From Mya arenaria (lineage: Eukaryota > Mollusca > Bivalvia > Myida > Myidae), in assembly GCF_026914265.1 (NCBI RefSeq), contig NC_069124.1:10444522-10508521 (forward strand): DNA of 64,000 nt. The letters run 5' to 3'. A program made the translations under genes and the position numbers. The notes beneath the pieces were generated by a model. The model did not search any database. It saw only the letters and a list, made by a program, of their open reading frames with translations, and was not told the DNA's origin. Shown here piece after piece: positions 48,602-62,200 of this stretch (position 1 is its first letter; each line of letters begins with the position of its first letter).

Positions 48602-48745
48602 TGTAATGATATCATGTATGTGGCCAGTCTATGGTCACATGGTCAAGCATGCTGTAATTTGATAGGCACTTCCGCCCAAAGGTGAAGCGCCAGTTCTTAG
48701 AATAAACTCACACTGCTAACATCGCTGTTCTCTGTGTTTATTACA
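48602..48745 (+). repeat. 3' LTR of the gypsy element (144 bp)
   Basis: The LTR starts TGTAATGATATC and ends TTTATTACA, giving the canonical TG...CA with a 6-bp terminal inversion (TGTAAT/ATTACA). It contains AATAAA at 48701-48706, a likely polyadenylation signal. The short length is usual for the Mag group. No matching copy exists upstream of gag between 43849 and 44376. Confidence 0.8.
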
Positions 48746-49264
48746 ATCCTAAACTTAAGTGGATTTAATGCATCCGATTAGCATATCTTTACAATGATTC
48801 CATTACTTCGTATGCAATGAACAAATAGTTTTCAAATATATTTTTTTCTGTTAGATGCTGAAGATGCTGAACATTTTGTCAAGAACATTTTGACAATTTT
48901 TCCCGGTTTAAATTAGTTGCCAAAACATATAAATGTTAAAGTAGGAATATATCGGTAATTATTCGATTACCCGATAGGTATTGTGTGTAAATAATCCAGG
49001 TAATCCAGTAAATTACTAAAAAAGAAAACACCTTCCAATCGACTGAACACTGAAAAAAATGGCGTTGAAACAAAAATGAAACTGTCGAGTTTTTTTGCAG
49101 CCCCATTCGGGCTTAATGTAAAACTTTTTCAGTGACATCACTCGTGACGTCACACAAGTACATGTTATTGAGGTTATTTTGAACTAACTGTTTCTGTATT
49201 TTCGTGACATTAAACAGCTTTTCAACAAAAAAGTTACTCATGGTGTGCAATTTTATGCAATAAT

Positions 49265-49402
49265 GGTAAATACACCTTCTTGCGGTTGTTACCACCTGCA
49301 AAGGCCCTTCAAATGGTTTACAACCCTCGCGCTACTCGTCGGGCTGTAAACCATTTTGCGGGCCTTTGCAGATTGTAACGACCTCAAAAAGGTGTAATTA
49401 CC
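49265..49402. mobile_element. Palindromic MITE-like element (138 bp)
   Basis: The left arm begins GGTAAATACACCTTCTTGCG. The right arm, reverse-complemented, begins GGTAATTACACCTTTTTGAG. The arms match inward through CTGCAAAGGCCC and AAATGGTTTACA to a centre near 49335. There is no coding capacity. It lies within the interior of the large inverted-repeat unit, downstream of the LTR. Confidence 0.7.
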
Positions 49403-50090
49403 CTATATTAATTAATAAAAAAATGTTAATATGTTATCGTAATAATAAAGCAAACCTGTGTTGTGTTATATTATGACAAAAAAAAAAAGTTGTAAAAACG
49501 GTTTATCTGTGAGAGTGCAGCTTTAATATCGTGTGCTTACTTATGCTGTATAGACACCTTGCAGGTCCAGGAAACAATGAATTATTGTAAGAATTCACAC
49601 TAGTTTTCTCTTAATCTAAGCCAAGCTCGCGTTTAATGTCGGTAAAAAGGGTACCTCATTTTTTTAATATAGCAAATATAAATCAAATGTACAGAAAAAA
49701 AGAAAATTAACACTTACACGTATTCAATCCGATTGATGTACTAGCGGTCAGTTGATGTAATTTAACACATAGTTTACCAGTTTTTCGTCTATCTAATCTT
49801 TGTTAAATGACACACTTTTCTTTCATCCACTACTATTAATTTATTTTGGAATCTGATTGGAGTTAGAAGACTGTTCAAGAAACAGTAACCATATAATTAT
49901 ACAGATGTTGTGAACGGATTGTTTAGCTCCATCGACATTTCTGAGATTGCAACGCCCATTATCAGATGAATTGCATTAAATAATCAAAAATAATTATATA
50001 TTTTAAAAAATACAACACTATCTTAATACTAGTTATAAATAAATAAACTGCAACTATTCCAAATATGACCAGTTGAATGCATTATTATAC

Positions 50091-50582
50091 AGCGTATTGG
50101 CTCAGCCTCCACGCTTTGGCTCCAGCTCCCTGGCTTTGGCTCCAGCTCAACCCAGAAAAGGAGTATAAACATACTTATTCCGGTAATCAGGCGGTCATTT
50201 TTATTCCCGACAAAATAAAAACACTCGATAATACTGGCTTTATCTTAAATGTAAGCTTCTTGAGTGAAATTCAGCTGAAAATTGGTGAAAATGTTCTACT
50301 TTCGTTTGTAAACATTGATGTGTTTGATGGGAGAATCGGTTTTATAACTCCATAAACAATATGTTTACAAAATAACTCAAATACGTGTGAAGATTAAACA
50401 TATTTATATGGCACTGCATTCCCCGATTTCTCAAATAAGCCCTCATAATTGTGATATTAGATAAAATAACGAGTCATAATTACCTTTTACGATGATATCC
50501 GTTCTTTTGCTCTAGCTCGGAAGTGTCATTGGCTCCTTTTTATACACAGCTCCTAAAAGAGCTGGAGCCACTGTTTCGCACC
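50091..50582 (-). repeat. Right arm of the 492-bp inverted repeat pair
   Basis: This is the inverted partner of 43357-43848. The matching 92-codon frame runs 50077-50355 on +. It ends earlier than in the left arm because a CAA there is TAA here. Outside the arms the flanks show no clear target duplication. Confidence 0.9.
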
Positions 50583-51517
50583 GTGTATGTGTACATATTT
50601 AAGTATCTGCATATTTTTCGTAAAAAGAATCAAATATTGATATCTATGAAATTAAATTCAAATCGACAGTAGTTGAAATATTAATGTCAGTAAAGTTTCG
50701 TAAAGTAAAGAAAATGCATGTACAATTACAATGTATAATAATTTGAGTAGTATTTCTTAATTGAAGAAATACTACTACAAATAGTATAGCTGTAATTGTA
50801 TATGCATATCATTTGGCTTACATGAATTAAGAAGATTCCGGTGAGTATATTATTTTATCACTAGAGTATTGGTAGTTTCTACTATGTCTGACTAACAGAG
50901 CAGAAGAGAAAAATTATGCAATAAATATATGCATAATTACATTACAAGGCGTTGTTTAATATGTTTAGTTTAAACTCATTTGTTTAACAACGACTGTTTC
51001 AACAAGTTATTACAGCATTATATCAATCACTTTCGTTGACACCATGCTACGCCAGAGTGTGGTCTTGCGTTGTGGGGGAAAACCAACTTTTCCGGCTTAG
51101 TGACCACTATTTTACACATGTACAGCAAAGCCGACAACGCTTGCTTTTATAATTGTGAGTTGTCATGCGGCCCCTATTTGCACTTCAAACAAAAAAAAAC
51201 AGACGAGCATGGGCGTTCACTCCGCGACGTCTTATTCAAACCTGCTGTAAAACTGTGTTAAAAGAAATCAACACAAATTTCCCTGTTAAAAATTAATACC
51301 TTTCAAATCCGTGAATCGTTTCATATCGTTCATGCAAACTCGTACGATCGTAGCTTTATCGGTACGATTTAAAACGGGGATTAGCAATTTGCAGATTTCA
51401 CGATACAATAAAATAATAATTTCCTGGATACCGTTGCTATGTTTATTTCCTTGTAACTTGACAGTCAATATTTTCAACAGGAATTATCATTTTAGCCACT
51501 TACATTCCAAAATAAGG
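50583..51517. other. Upstream region of enkurin
   Basis: No other gene is seen. The start of transcription for the enkurin gene presumably lies here, but I cannot identify a TATA box or a complete RFX X-box. Only a half-site-like GTTGCTATG is present at 51434. Confidence 0.35.
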
Positions 51518-53360
51518 ATGGAGCTAGGGACTATTTACAGTCTTATTCCTCAGGAAGAGGTGAAGCAACAGAAACCACCGAGGTAAATGTTCTTTTGTGA
51601 TATTCTGGATTTTTTTATAAAAAATCTCTCACAATCTCGTAAAAATAAGTCGTTGTCAACAATGTCTGATTCTCATTTCGCTTCATTTTCGACTTTTTTC
51701 CTTCAAGTAAATGCCTCATATTTGGTCAGCATTGACAAGTCTTAGTATTTCAACAAACATGTTTATTTTGTATTATTTGGAGGTGCCTCCACTGCATTTT
51801 ATTTATAAACACTATCCACACAAAAATGTATCGATACTTTGTAAGTTGTAGTCATCAAAATTAGAATATTAAATATATTAGCTGTATTCTTACACTAGCT
51901 ATGCTACCGTTTAATAAAACAAGAATTTGAGCAAGCCTAGAAAGAATGTTACCAGTGCTCACTGCTGAGCTTAAAGGCGTGTTCTTTTTTCGACCTCTGA
52001 CACTTGCACTACATAAAATAAATGGTTACATTATTCATGTTTATCATTTTAATCAGTCATGCATGATTGTATGAAAAAGTGCTTGGCAATAAAAGTGGCC
52101 ATTTGGGCACAAATGTAGTTATTAACACACTGTGACAAAGACATTCCCTCAGGTATGTTTTAAACTTCTATTTCCAGTTCATTGAAATATTTATTACACA
52201 TTTATCTCCAGACATGTATCCAAGTTCAAGCAGCCAGTTAAAACAGAGTATGTCTCAAAGAAAGCTGACTACAAAACTATGGGTCAGGCCAAGGTTCCTG
52301 TTCCAACAACAGATAACTTCCTCAAGAAACACTCCAAGGAACCACAACTGCCAGACAGTAGGTTTCATGTTCTTTCGTATTTATTGACTTCACAGATACT
52401 GTATGTCTTGATCATAGGTGAAAGTTGATTCCATCACCAAGACACACAACTTATTAATTGATAAAGGTCCAGAATGATTTTAAAAATAATTCATATAATG
52501 ATTAAGCCCTGACAGAGCTGCCTTCTTAAAGGGAAAAAATAGACACTTTAGGAAAATGTTGAATTTAATGTTGTTATATATTACAGAGAGAGAATTCAAA
52601 TACCCAGATGGGGAGAGGAAACGACCAGAAATCCCAGAGAAAGCAGACCCTCCACTTATGGGACTGAAAACAACAAAGAATTTCATCACTACAAATGCAG
52701 TTCAAAACATCACATCAGTTCCCAAGAGACCAGAGAAAATTTATGTTGACACAAGAAAAGGAGACAAGAACTATCTTCAGCCATCTGGTCTTGAGCCAGT
52801 GTTTATTCACAAAAAGGTATGTTGAACATGCTGGTTGTACTATCAAAGGCTCTTGCTTACACTTTATAATGGCCTACATATTGTTTGGTAAAAAATAAGT
52901 CTGATTCTCCTATTGTTGTTTGTGACTTTCGATTGAAGATTAGAAGCTGGTAAAAGGTTTATGTTTATTTGTAAAAATGTATATTTTAATGGGTTTTTTA
53001 AATGTTACTCACAACCAGCTTATTCAAATTCTGTGTTTTTTTCAGGAATATGGGAACAAACCTCAGTATCTGAGCCGGCGACAGGATGAAATGAGGAAAG
53101 CCCAGGAGGAGTACAATGCTTATGTTTCGGAGCATTTCCGACGTGGCGCAATGCAACAACTTTCTGAGGATGAGAGGAATGCAATCTTACAGGGGCTCAA
53201 GAAAAATTGGGAGGAGATACATGACCAGTATCAGGGTCTTTCTGTGGTGACCGATACCGCCCCCAAAAAGAACAGGAAAGAAAGAATGGAGGCCGAGATG
53301 AAACAGCTTGAAAGAGACATTGAATCAATTGAGAGGCATAGAGTGATATATATTGCCTAA
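51518..53360 (+). CDS. ENKUR: Enkurin (ENKUR)
   Basis: Four coding exons, 51518-51582, 52212-52357, 52587-52816 and 53046-53360, all with GT-AG junctions and matching phases, give 251 residues; vertebrate enkurin has about 256. Family signatures are IYSLIP near the N terminus, the proline-rich KPPR, KTMGQAKVPVP, NFLKKHSKE, PLMG with KNFI-TNA, IYVDTRKGDKNYL-PSGL, and the C-terminal enkurin domain (about 155-247) with LQGLKKNWEEIH and KQLERDI. Enkurin is a ciliary and sperm-flagellar protein, an adaptor first described as binding TRPC channels and calmodulin and later placed among axonemal microtubule inner proteins. The start is the only ATG in frame before the conserved IYSLIP. Transcription converges with the HMG-box gene. 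No lesion is seen. Confidence 0.93.
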
Positions 53361-53480
53361 ACAAACAAAGTTACCTTTGATTGAAAGACCTATTTTTGAA
53401 AATGATCATCTGGTTAGCAAGGAAAGTGTATAAAACATATAGTATTGCATATTTTTAAAGTAAATGTGTTGGTTTAAAAA

Positions 53481-53486
53481 AATAAA
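53481..53486 (+). terminator. Polyadenylation signal of ENKUR
   Basis: AATAAA lies 121 bp after the ENKUR stop codon and is followed by T/G-rich sequence (TTTGGTTTGTTCTTG), the expected layout for cleavage and polyadenylation. Confidence 0.65.
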
Positions 53487-54969
53487 GCAGGTTTATTGAA
53501 CAAATGCATTTGGTTTGTTCTTGTTTGTAGTAGCATAAAGAGATATGTTCTGAATTTGATGATTCACATCGTGGCTTTTAATGTCAGATAATTACTTAAC
53601 GGTATATGATATATAATGTCTGTTTATCATGAGAACTTTAAATTCAAGACAACTTCATTGTGGCTATTTCACTTTAGTGAAATTTTACTATAGAACACAA
53701 CGTTTTTGTTAAGATGTGTGTCTGTTGCGATGAATGTGAAAATTTCGTTGTATGTTGATCGCTGTGATGTACATCATAATATAAAGAGTACAACTACCTT
53801 TGAGACACACACATGATCTTCTGTTTTCTCATTATTCTTTCAAATGTAAATGGTCAATTGATAGTTTCAAGTTTGATGTGACTTTTCTCAATTTAAAACT
53901 TGTGACAGGAGTTTGGCTTTGTATGACTGATCTTTTTAGTTGACAACATGTTATCATTAATGAATGTTGATGTATTAAATAAAAGTATTTACTTCTTTTA
54001 TAATAACATTTCATAGGAGTTTGTTCTCTCTTTTCAAGCCAGTTGCCGTCCTCTTTCATTTATGGTATGACAAATTTAGCTTGATCAGCTTGACTAAATT
54101 GAGCTTAAGAGTAAGTTAATACAAAAAGACTATTCATTTTTCTATTTGCTATGTTCAGAACTTCTGTAAAACACATCCACCAAGGATGAAGGAGCCATCT
54201 GTTCACAAACAATTGCAGACAATAAAAGAAAATGGATATCTAACTGATCAATAGAGATATTATGTGTGTTCACATCCTATCAAAAAATGGACAAATAAAT
54301 TAAATTTAAAGACACAAGTAAAGAAGTGTTAGGTAAAGTCTGGATAAGCACAGGTCAAGTAAGAGTGTGGATAAGTTGAACTAGGTTACATTCTACCAAC
54401 TTACCATATGTAACAGTGCAAAAGTGGATTTGAAAGATCATAACACAATCTTTCTAAGGTTTTAGGACTTAAAAGGTTTAAAATTTAAAAAGGTTTAAAA
54501 TTTATTAAGTATAATACATACAGCCTTGCAAACATAATTGGGGTTTTCAGAGCTAATCAATTATATGAAAGAAGATTTTAACAAAGCAATTGTATTTGGG
54601 CATATTGGAAGTGCTACCAAATTACGGATACATGTAGTTCCAGGTGTTCGAAAATATCTAATCAACAATATCTTGTGGCTTTGAATTGTGGTAATTTCTT
54701 TTATTTCAAGAAAGATACAAAATGTCTTTGGATTTTAGAAAGAGGAAGTCACTGTCTTTTCATTATAACTCTAATTTGAAAAGTTGTCATCAAGAAGTCA
54801 TAAGACATTGTCATTGTGGATTGGATACTATAAAGCTTTTCTGAAACAAAAACATTTTTGTTGTAAGACTTCCCATTTGAATAAAAACATAATTTCAACA
54901 AACCTCTGATAAAATAATCATTCGTAAAATTTGCTAAACTCCTTATTACACCTCGACAAGTAGCAAAGG

Positions 54970-55000
<31 letters not shown>

Positions 55001-56299
55001 TTATAAATGTTTCACAGGATAGAACAGGCTGTTTCACCAATGCAAAAGATTGTACCTCAAAACTAAATTTTGGAATGTTTCTATTTTTAACCTTTCCAAT
55101 TCACTTTGAACTGAGGAAACCCCTTCATTAAGGTTCATAACTCAGGAGTAACTGAAGTGATCAAGCCAGTTATCAAAACTGTTGAAAGATAATATGACCT
55201 TTTAACAAAAATGAGATAAAACAAGGTCAATTAGGTCAAATTTTGACAATAACAAAGGGTCATAAACCAGGAGTCACTGAATTCATCAGGATGGTTAGAT
55301 AGTATGCCCACACACACATGACCAATATAAGAATAGTTAAGAGCAGACAACTTGGATGGATGCTGACCTAACGCATGCCTGCCATATCCTAGGTGTTAAT
55401 GTTCCCAGCATATAATAAGAAATGCTGGGCATCCAGTTTATAACATGTCATCACACTAGACACAGGTAAATGAGCACTCATGATTTCAAATTGTGACAAG
55501 CCTCATTACCTTATGGACTCCGACATACATAATATATATTTATAGGACTGGATGAACATGACATGGATTTAGTTAACCTGACGTCAATGGAAGCCTCCCT
55601 CTGCTTGGTCACTTGTCCAGGGTTGTTTTGTCAGCTAGGTGGTCATTGATAGAATTTAATCACTTTGTTGGTCAATTGCATGATTGAATGACAACCATAG
55701 TCATATTAATTGTGTACAGAGCCATTCAAAGTATTGCCTATGACTTTCAAACAAATAAGTACTTCTTTTCACATATTTATTACCTTAAAAAGAAGCAAGT
55801 TTCAATATGTCAAAACATGCAATGCCAATATTGTGGATATCAAAGGTACAGTTTGACATTACAGGTACAAACATGTATCTGCAATCAGAAGTTGTTCACA
55901 ACATGAGCACAACAAGATAAACCTAAAGATCGTTCGTTTAAGAATAAATTATTGTCATTCTGAAAGTACATAATCATGGGTATTGTCAATATATCAATAA
56001 AACATGATCATCTACTAAATGGTTTACTTGAATCAGAAGAGTTGAAACCAATGATGCTCTCTTAAAAATTGTGTGTAAATGAACACAAATACATTGCAAG
56101 TCAACAAGTCCTTTCATCAACTTTTCTTACTGGTAAATGAACACAATCTCAATTTATAAGCCCTTTAGTTTAAACAATATCTTTAGGACTCCTTCTAGTA
56201 TCGCTCTTCACCGTCCTGTATGTAATACTGTAGAGGCATTGTCTACCACACTCAGACTCTGATCAAGACTGTCCACCACTAACATCTTATCCAAAGATA
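53487..56299. other. Spacer between convergent genes
   Basis: No gene is seen. It contains an (AT)n microsatellite at about 54972-55001 and a diverged tandem pair at about 55133 and 55259 (GTTCATAACTCAGGAGTAAC against GGTCATAAACCAGGAGTCAC). The 3' UTR of the HMG-box gene should lie in its right part. Confidence 0.45.
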
Positions 56300-59200
56300 T
56301 CAAATTTCCCCATGGCCAGCTAACAAAGATGAGACTGCTGCATCTGCCTCAATGTACATGTTGTCTGCGCTTTGATCCAGGTATGAGCTCCCGAGGTCGA
56401 CCTTGCGATTCCGATGCTGAATGTCCATCATGTCTTGGTATATCTGCAAAATGTTACTTTAGTTTACATAAATTTATTGGAGACAGTTATGAGCTGATAT
56501 GTTTTACTTTGTGGGAATAATTCAGTACTGGTGTCCTTTTTCAGAAATCAAGAGAACGTATCCCTGTTGAGGCTGAAACCATAACTCCTTGGATCAGAGG
56601 CAGATACATGTACCATAGAGCCATTAACAATAAAGCATCATTGTGTAAAAATATTAATTTTGCAACCAATTTTTTAAAGTTGACAGTCAATATGGTTACT
56701 GACCTTACAATTAGTTTACCTGCAACCCTGTATGACACAGTTCAATAAATTAACATTAACCAAAATTAAAAAAAATGTTCTTTTAATTCCTCAAATACAT
56801 GCCAGTATAAGTGATGTAAATGACCTAACAACTGAAGAGCTGAAACCATTTTGGCGAGGGGCTCAGAGTCCACTGCCGGCCACCAATGAGGGTCAAAGCA
56901 GGCAAATATTTTACCACTTTTAACCAGAAATTCTTAGTGTTATTATAAAGGGCCATCATTTGCATTACATGCAAGATAGTTATCTGACTTGATTAGTTAA
57001 GTGAGTTGGATTGTTTGGGAGCTCTTGTATAATGTGTTTATGCAATACATCAAGTAGTTGCTCAGATATTGACTTATGCATGCTTACATGCAAAAATTTA
57101 ACATGAATTTCAAAGTTGAATTTACACTATGTGCAAAGTAAAGTAATCTGACTTCATTAATTAAGAAGGTTGGATGGTTGATAAACACTTGTCAAAAGGT
57201 ACATTGTTACATGTATTGAAATACATTAAGTATTTGCTAAAATAGTGACCTAAATGTGATTACTTGCGAAAGTTAAAACATAATTTTTAAGTCAAATAAT
57301 AAAGGGCCACAATTTGCATTATATGCCAAAAGGAGACATCTTACTTATTTAATTCAGTAGGTAAGATGTAAAAGATGGTTGAGTACCACTGCATAAAGTA
57401 TCATTAGAATACATCAAGTAGATGCTCAGACAGACATTAACTAATGTGTGTTTATATGCAAATCCTGAACCAAAATTGCTTAGTCAAATAATTATTAAGA
57501 GCCATTCTTTGCATAATATGCAAAATAGAGTTAACAACCTTGATTTATTAAGTGGGTTGGATGGTTGGGCACACTTGTTTTAATTTTCATGCAATGCATC
57601 AAAGTTGTTGCTGAGATATTGACTTATTTGTGCTTAAATGCAAAACTGTTACCAGACTTTCTTAAATTGAATAATAAAGGGCCATTACTTTCATTATATT
57701 CAACATAGAGGTATTGATTAATTAAGCAGCTTGAATTGTTGGGTACACCTGTCTTAAGTTCCAATGCAATACATGAGGATGAGTAGAAAAGCTGTCCTTA
57801 TTTATGGAATAATTGAGCTAAAAGTGCTTGATTGATTCAAGATTTTTTATTAAATTTGACTTTTTGGTCCCAGGAGCCATCACGTTCAACAGAAATCTGC
57901 GGTCAAATAAATCACACCTCTGAGTGTCTATGAATATACATATAACACAATGTCAATACCTTTTTATCTTCCGCAGCCAAGGAGTTCCACTTCAATGTCA
58001 GCCTTTTGGTCAATTCTGCCTGGCTTATAGGAGTCTTCTTCTCCTGTAAATACCATCCAGGTTATTTACATGAATAAGAAGTTAACATTCAACAATTATA
58101 ACATTTATAAAACATTCTTATATAACTTTCTTATGAAATAAGTAAACAAACAAGCTTAAGACATGTAAACTCAATAAAAAAGTTCAGCCGAAGCGATTGG
58201 AATTGCCACAAGTATGCATATTGTCCTTGTACACATGAACGCACAGTATCATGTATATATCTTAGTTTTGAATTCACACCCAACAGTCTAATGATTTAGC
58301 TTGACATCAATGCTGCTGTGAACACAACTATGTTACTATAAAGACTATATAGAGGATAGCTTTTTTAGTAGTATTCCATCGAGTGAGCACCGAAATTAAT
58401 ACATATAAAAGTGGTAAAAAGTGAATGAAAATATGAGCTTTTAGTGTTCCCAAGAATATCTTGACAACATAACCATTCCTTCAATGACTTCATTAATATT
58501 TTGTGCAAGCTTAGTATGTGCTGATATTGGAATTGGACAGCAGAACAGCAATTATTATCAAAATGTTAGTTCAGTGTTTCAAATAGTGACATATCAATTA
58601 CATCTGATTACTTAACTTCTATTTACAACCAGTAAACATGAAAAAAAAAAACATACTTTCAGTGTTTTCATCTATTTTCATAGAAAAAAACAGCTAAAAT
58701 AGTTCATTTGAAGCCTTACCCTCATAAACTCGTTTTGTATAGACAGCTTATACTGGTCACAAAACATCATAAAGGCGCTGGTAGGTCTTTTAATAGGTGA
58801 ATCGGAATCTGCAAGTCTAGCAAATACGGCCTCACTCTGGTGACTGCTTGGTGACATCATCAGACCATGTGACCCACTTGCTGATGCTTGATTGGCTGGC
58901 GATTTATCATGTGACTTAAGAAGAGATTTATGTTTTCTGGGTTGTTTTTGCTTTACAGCTGGGGAGACAGTCACAGTTTGAGGAACAGGCATTTCTGATG
59001 GGTCTGGACGAGGTTTTAGCAGATTATACATATGGTCTTCCTGAAAATGTAAAAGACTACAGTAAGCATGGAATCCCAAACAAAATATGTGTGAAATAAA
59101 ATGTGAATAAATATAACAGGTGTGATGTACTATTTTCTACATGAATAACTGTAATCGTATAACTCATTCAGTTGTACTCAAAAGTTGGTGTCAGTTTTTT

Positions 59201-62200
59201 AATAATAACTCAATAATGTCATCTGTTCAGAAATTGAAACATATTTTTTTTAGTTGAACTTTTAAGTCAGACAAAACAAGTGACATTGTCATGAGGACCA
59301 TAAGTCCATTATTTCCCTTGACCAGGGGTGTCTCTTGAATTTAAGGAATGGGGCCAGGGTCCTTTAAATTTATGGAATTTTGCCAAAAAAGAGTGCATCC
59401 AATAAACAGAAATTATTCTCTTAAATAATCTTGTATGTGAACATTTGAGTTAGAAAGACAATCCCTTTAACAATAGTAATAATTGGGATCTAGTGAAAGC
59501 ATATCTAAGGAGAAAAATTGCATATATCTTGGCTACTTTTTTGTCCATTCTAATAAAAAAAAATCTCATAAACAGGACATCCTTAAGGGAAAATTTGATA
59601 AATAAAGTTATAAACTGATAAAACAGTAAAGAAAAAATCTAACATTTATAAAATGGGGAATGGGGCCTAGTTTTTGCCCCAAAATCATTTGAAAGAAAAC
59701 CCTGTTGACCAGTCTAGTGTCTGGAACAATTCCCAATCTTTACTACAGTCTTACTCCTGATAAAGTAAAATTTTAATAGAGAAGAATGAGTAAAATGATA
59801 AGAAAATCCATTATTTGCACCTCCCACATGACTGGAACTTGTGCATCCCAGTAATTGTCCTTATAGCCATCAAGACGTCGTTGCAAAAACCTGCAAGAAA
59901 AACATTCAATTGATATCAAAAACAATTTGTTTCTAAAATCTGATTATTTTCAAACAAGAGATAAACTATTAAACTTTAGTATATATTGAAATGATGCATT
60001 GAAAGAAAGAAAATTCACATTGTGGTCTAAACATACATGTATAGTTTGACCAGCCTTCGAGACTAACAGTGTCCCAGTTAGTGTTGACTCCTGCTGTAAG
60101 ACACATGTTTAGTTTACTTGATGTAAATGATCAGGTTACCGTAATTTATTTTTTGATACTTGAATAAAATATTTTCAGAAACCAAACAGCTTAGAGAATA
60201 CTAATTTTAATTATTAAATTAATAACATAACTTATCCATTTAATTACATACTTTCTTTGCCTATTGTAGGTTCTCACTAGTTTCTTTACATGCTGCAATC
60301 GGTTGACAAGCCTCTCATTTCCCTGAATAAAAATATAAATAACATTTGAAATGTTACCAAGATTTCTTTTATTTCTATTACTATTAGTCAAGGCTGTTCG
60401 CTAATATAATTTGTCTATCTGCGCTGTATTTTCTTTCAATCCGGGATGTAGTGGGGATGGGTTGTATTGACTAATGTCTTTTTATCCACATAGACATACT
60501 TTTGGGATTCTTATAATCCTTTGAAAGCATTATATAAAGAACTGTACAAAAAATATTAGCCCCATTCATTAGCTGAAAGAGTATATATTTTCACCTATTT
60601 TGTGGCAAGTCCCCATCCAGACTGTCCCTTTTCATGAAGAAAAAATGATTAAAATCAGACCAAATCTTACCACCAAAGATGCATTTCTGTTGCAATTTAA
60701 AGGCTGTCATAAGTCAGAATTCAGTTGAATGAATGTGAAATCTAAATACTTAATATATGGAACAACATAAGATTTAAATTATATTTTATATAATTAAATG
60801 AATGGGTAACAATGCCAGTTTTTATTATATGTTTAGCAGGGTTCCCCCTGGATTGAAGTTGTCGCCACTTTTTCGCAGGGGGTTAAGGGGGTTGCGAAAG
60901 GCCCCCTTACGGGTCCAGGGCAGCGCCCTTGTGGGGATTCAGAGGGGGCGAAGCCCCCTGAAGCTCATGGGGTTTAAGCATTTTAAGAGCCTTATATTGC
61001 ATTTAATTAGCACATTGTCATGCAGAACATAATATAATATTGTTGTACATGAAGCACAAGATATTAGCAAAGTTTTATTCTATTGACAAAATATATGGAC
61101 AAAAATATATAAATTAAAAAAAATGAAAATATTGCCAACAAGAGCTGTTACAGAGACAGCACTCTCGACTATTCCGCCGCTTTTCGGTGAACAAGCGTGC
61201 TACCGTAAGTTTTAAAGCCAGATGTCAATGGACTTTGAAAATATTTGAGGTGGTACGCAAACTTTAACGTAAATTCTAAGTCGAAAAAGGGGCATAATTT
61301 TGTCAAAATGCTTGAAAGAGTTACCTCCTCCTGTGTTCAGGTTGGGGGCATGATGGTGAAAAAGCATGCTAAGTTTCAAAGCCAGATGTCAATGGACTTT
61401 GAAAATATTTGAGGTGGTAGCCAAACTTTAACGTAAATTCTAAGTAGAAAAAGGGGCATAATTTTGTCAAAATGCTTGAAAGAGTTACCTCCTCCTGTGT
61501 ACAGGTTGGGGGCATGATAGTGAACAAGCATGCTAAGTTTTCAAAGCCTGATGTCAATGGACTTTGAAAATATTTGAGGTGGTACGCAAACTATAACGTA
61601 AATTCTAAGTCGAAAAAGGGGCATAATTTTGTCAAAATGCTTGAAAGAGTTACCTCCTCCTGTGTACAGGTTGGGGGCATGATCGTGAACAAGCGTGCTA
61701 AGTTTCAAAGCCAGATGTTAATGGACTTTGAAAATATTTCAGGTGGTACACAAACTTTAACGTAAATTCTAAATAGAAAAAGAGGCATAATTTTGTCAAA
61801 ATGCTTGATAGTGTTACCTCCTCCTGGGTACATGTTGGGGGCATGATGGTGAACAAGTGTGCAAAGTTTCAAAGCCATATGTCAATGGAAAATATTTGAG
61901 GTGGTACGCAAACTTTAACATAAGTGGTTACGCCGACGCCGATGTTGACGCTCGGGTGACTAGGATAGCTCACCTTATTCTTCGAATAGTCGAGCTAAAA
62001 ATGAGACATATAACATCAATACATTGATTTCAGTCTAATGCCTGCATACAATAGTGTTATAGAATTAAAGAATACAATTATGAAATTATAAAAATAAATT
62101 TAAAATAAATGGAAACTTTAAGAAATATACATTGTCAAACTAAGGCCATACTGTCCTAATAAAATAGTGTCTACTCTTTACTCCAGCCAACTTATTTGAA

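Noticed and set aside
51434-51442. RFX X-box upstream of ENKUR
   Set aside because: Only a half-site-like GTTGCTATG is present. The second half (RGYAAC-type) is missing, so I do not call a ciliary X-box.
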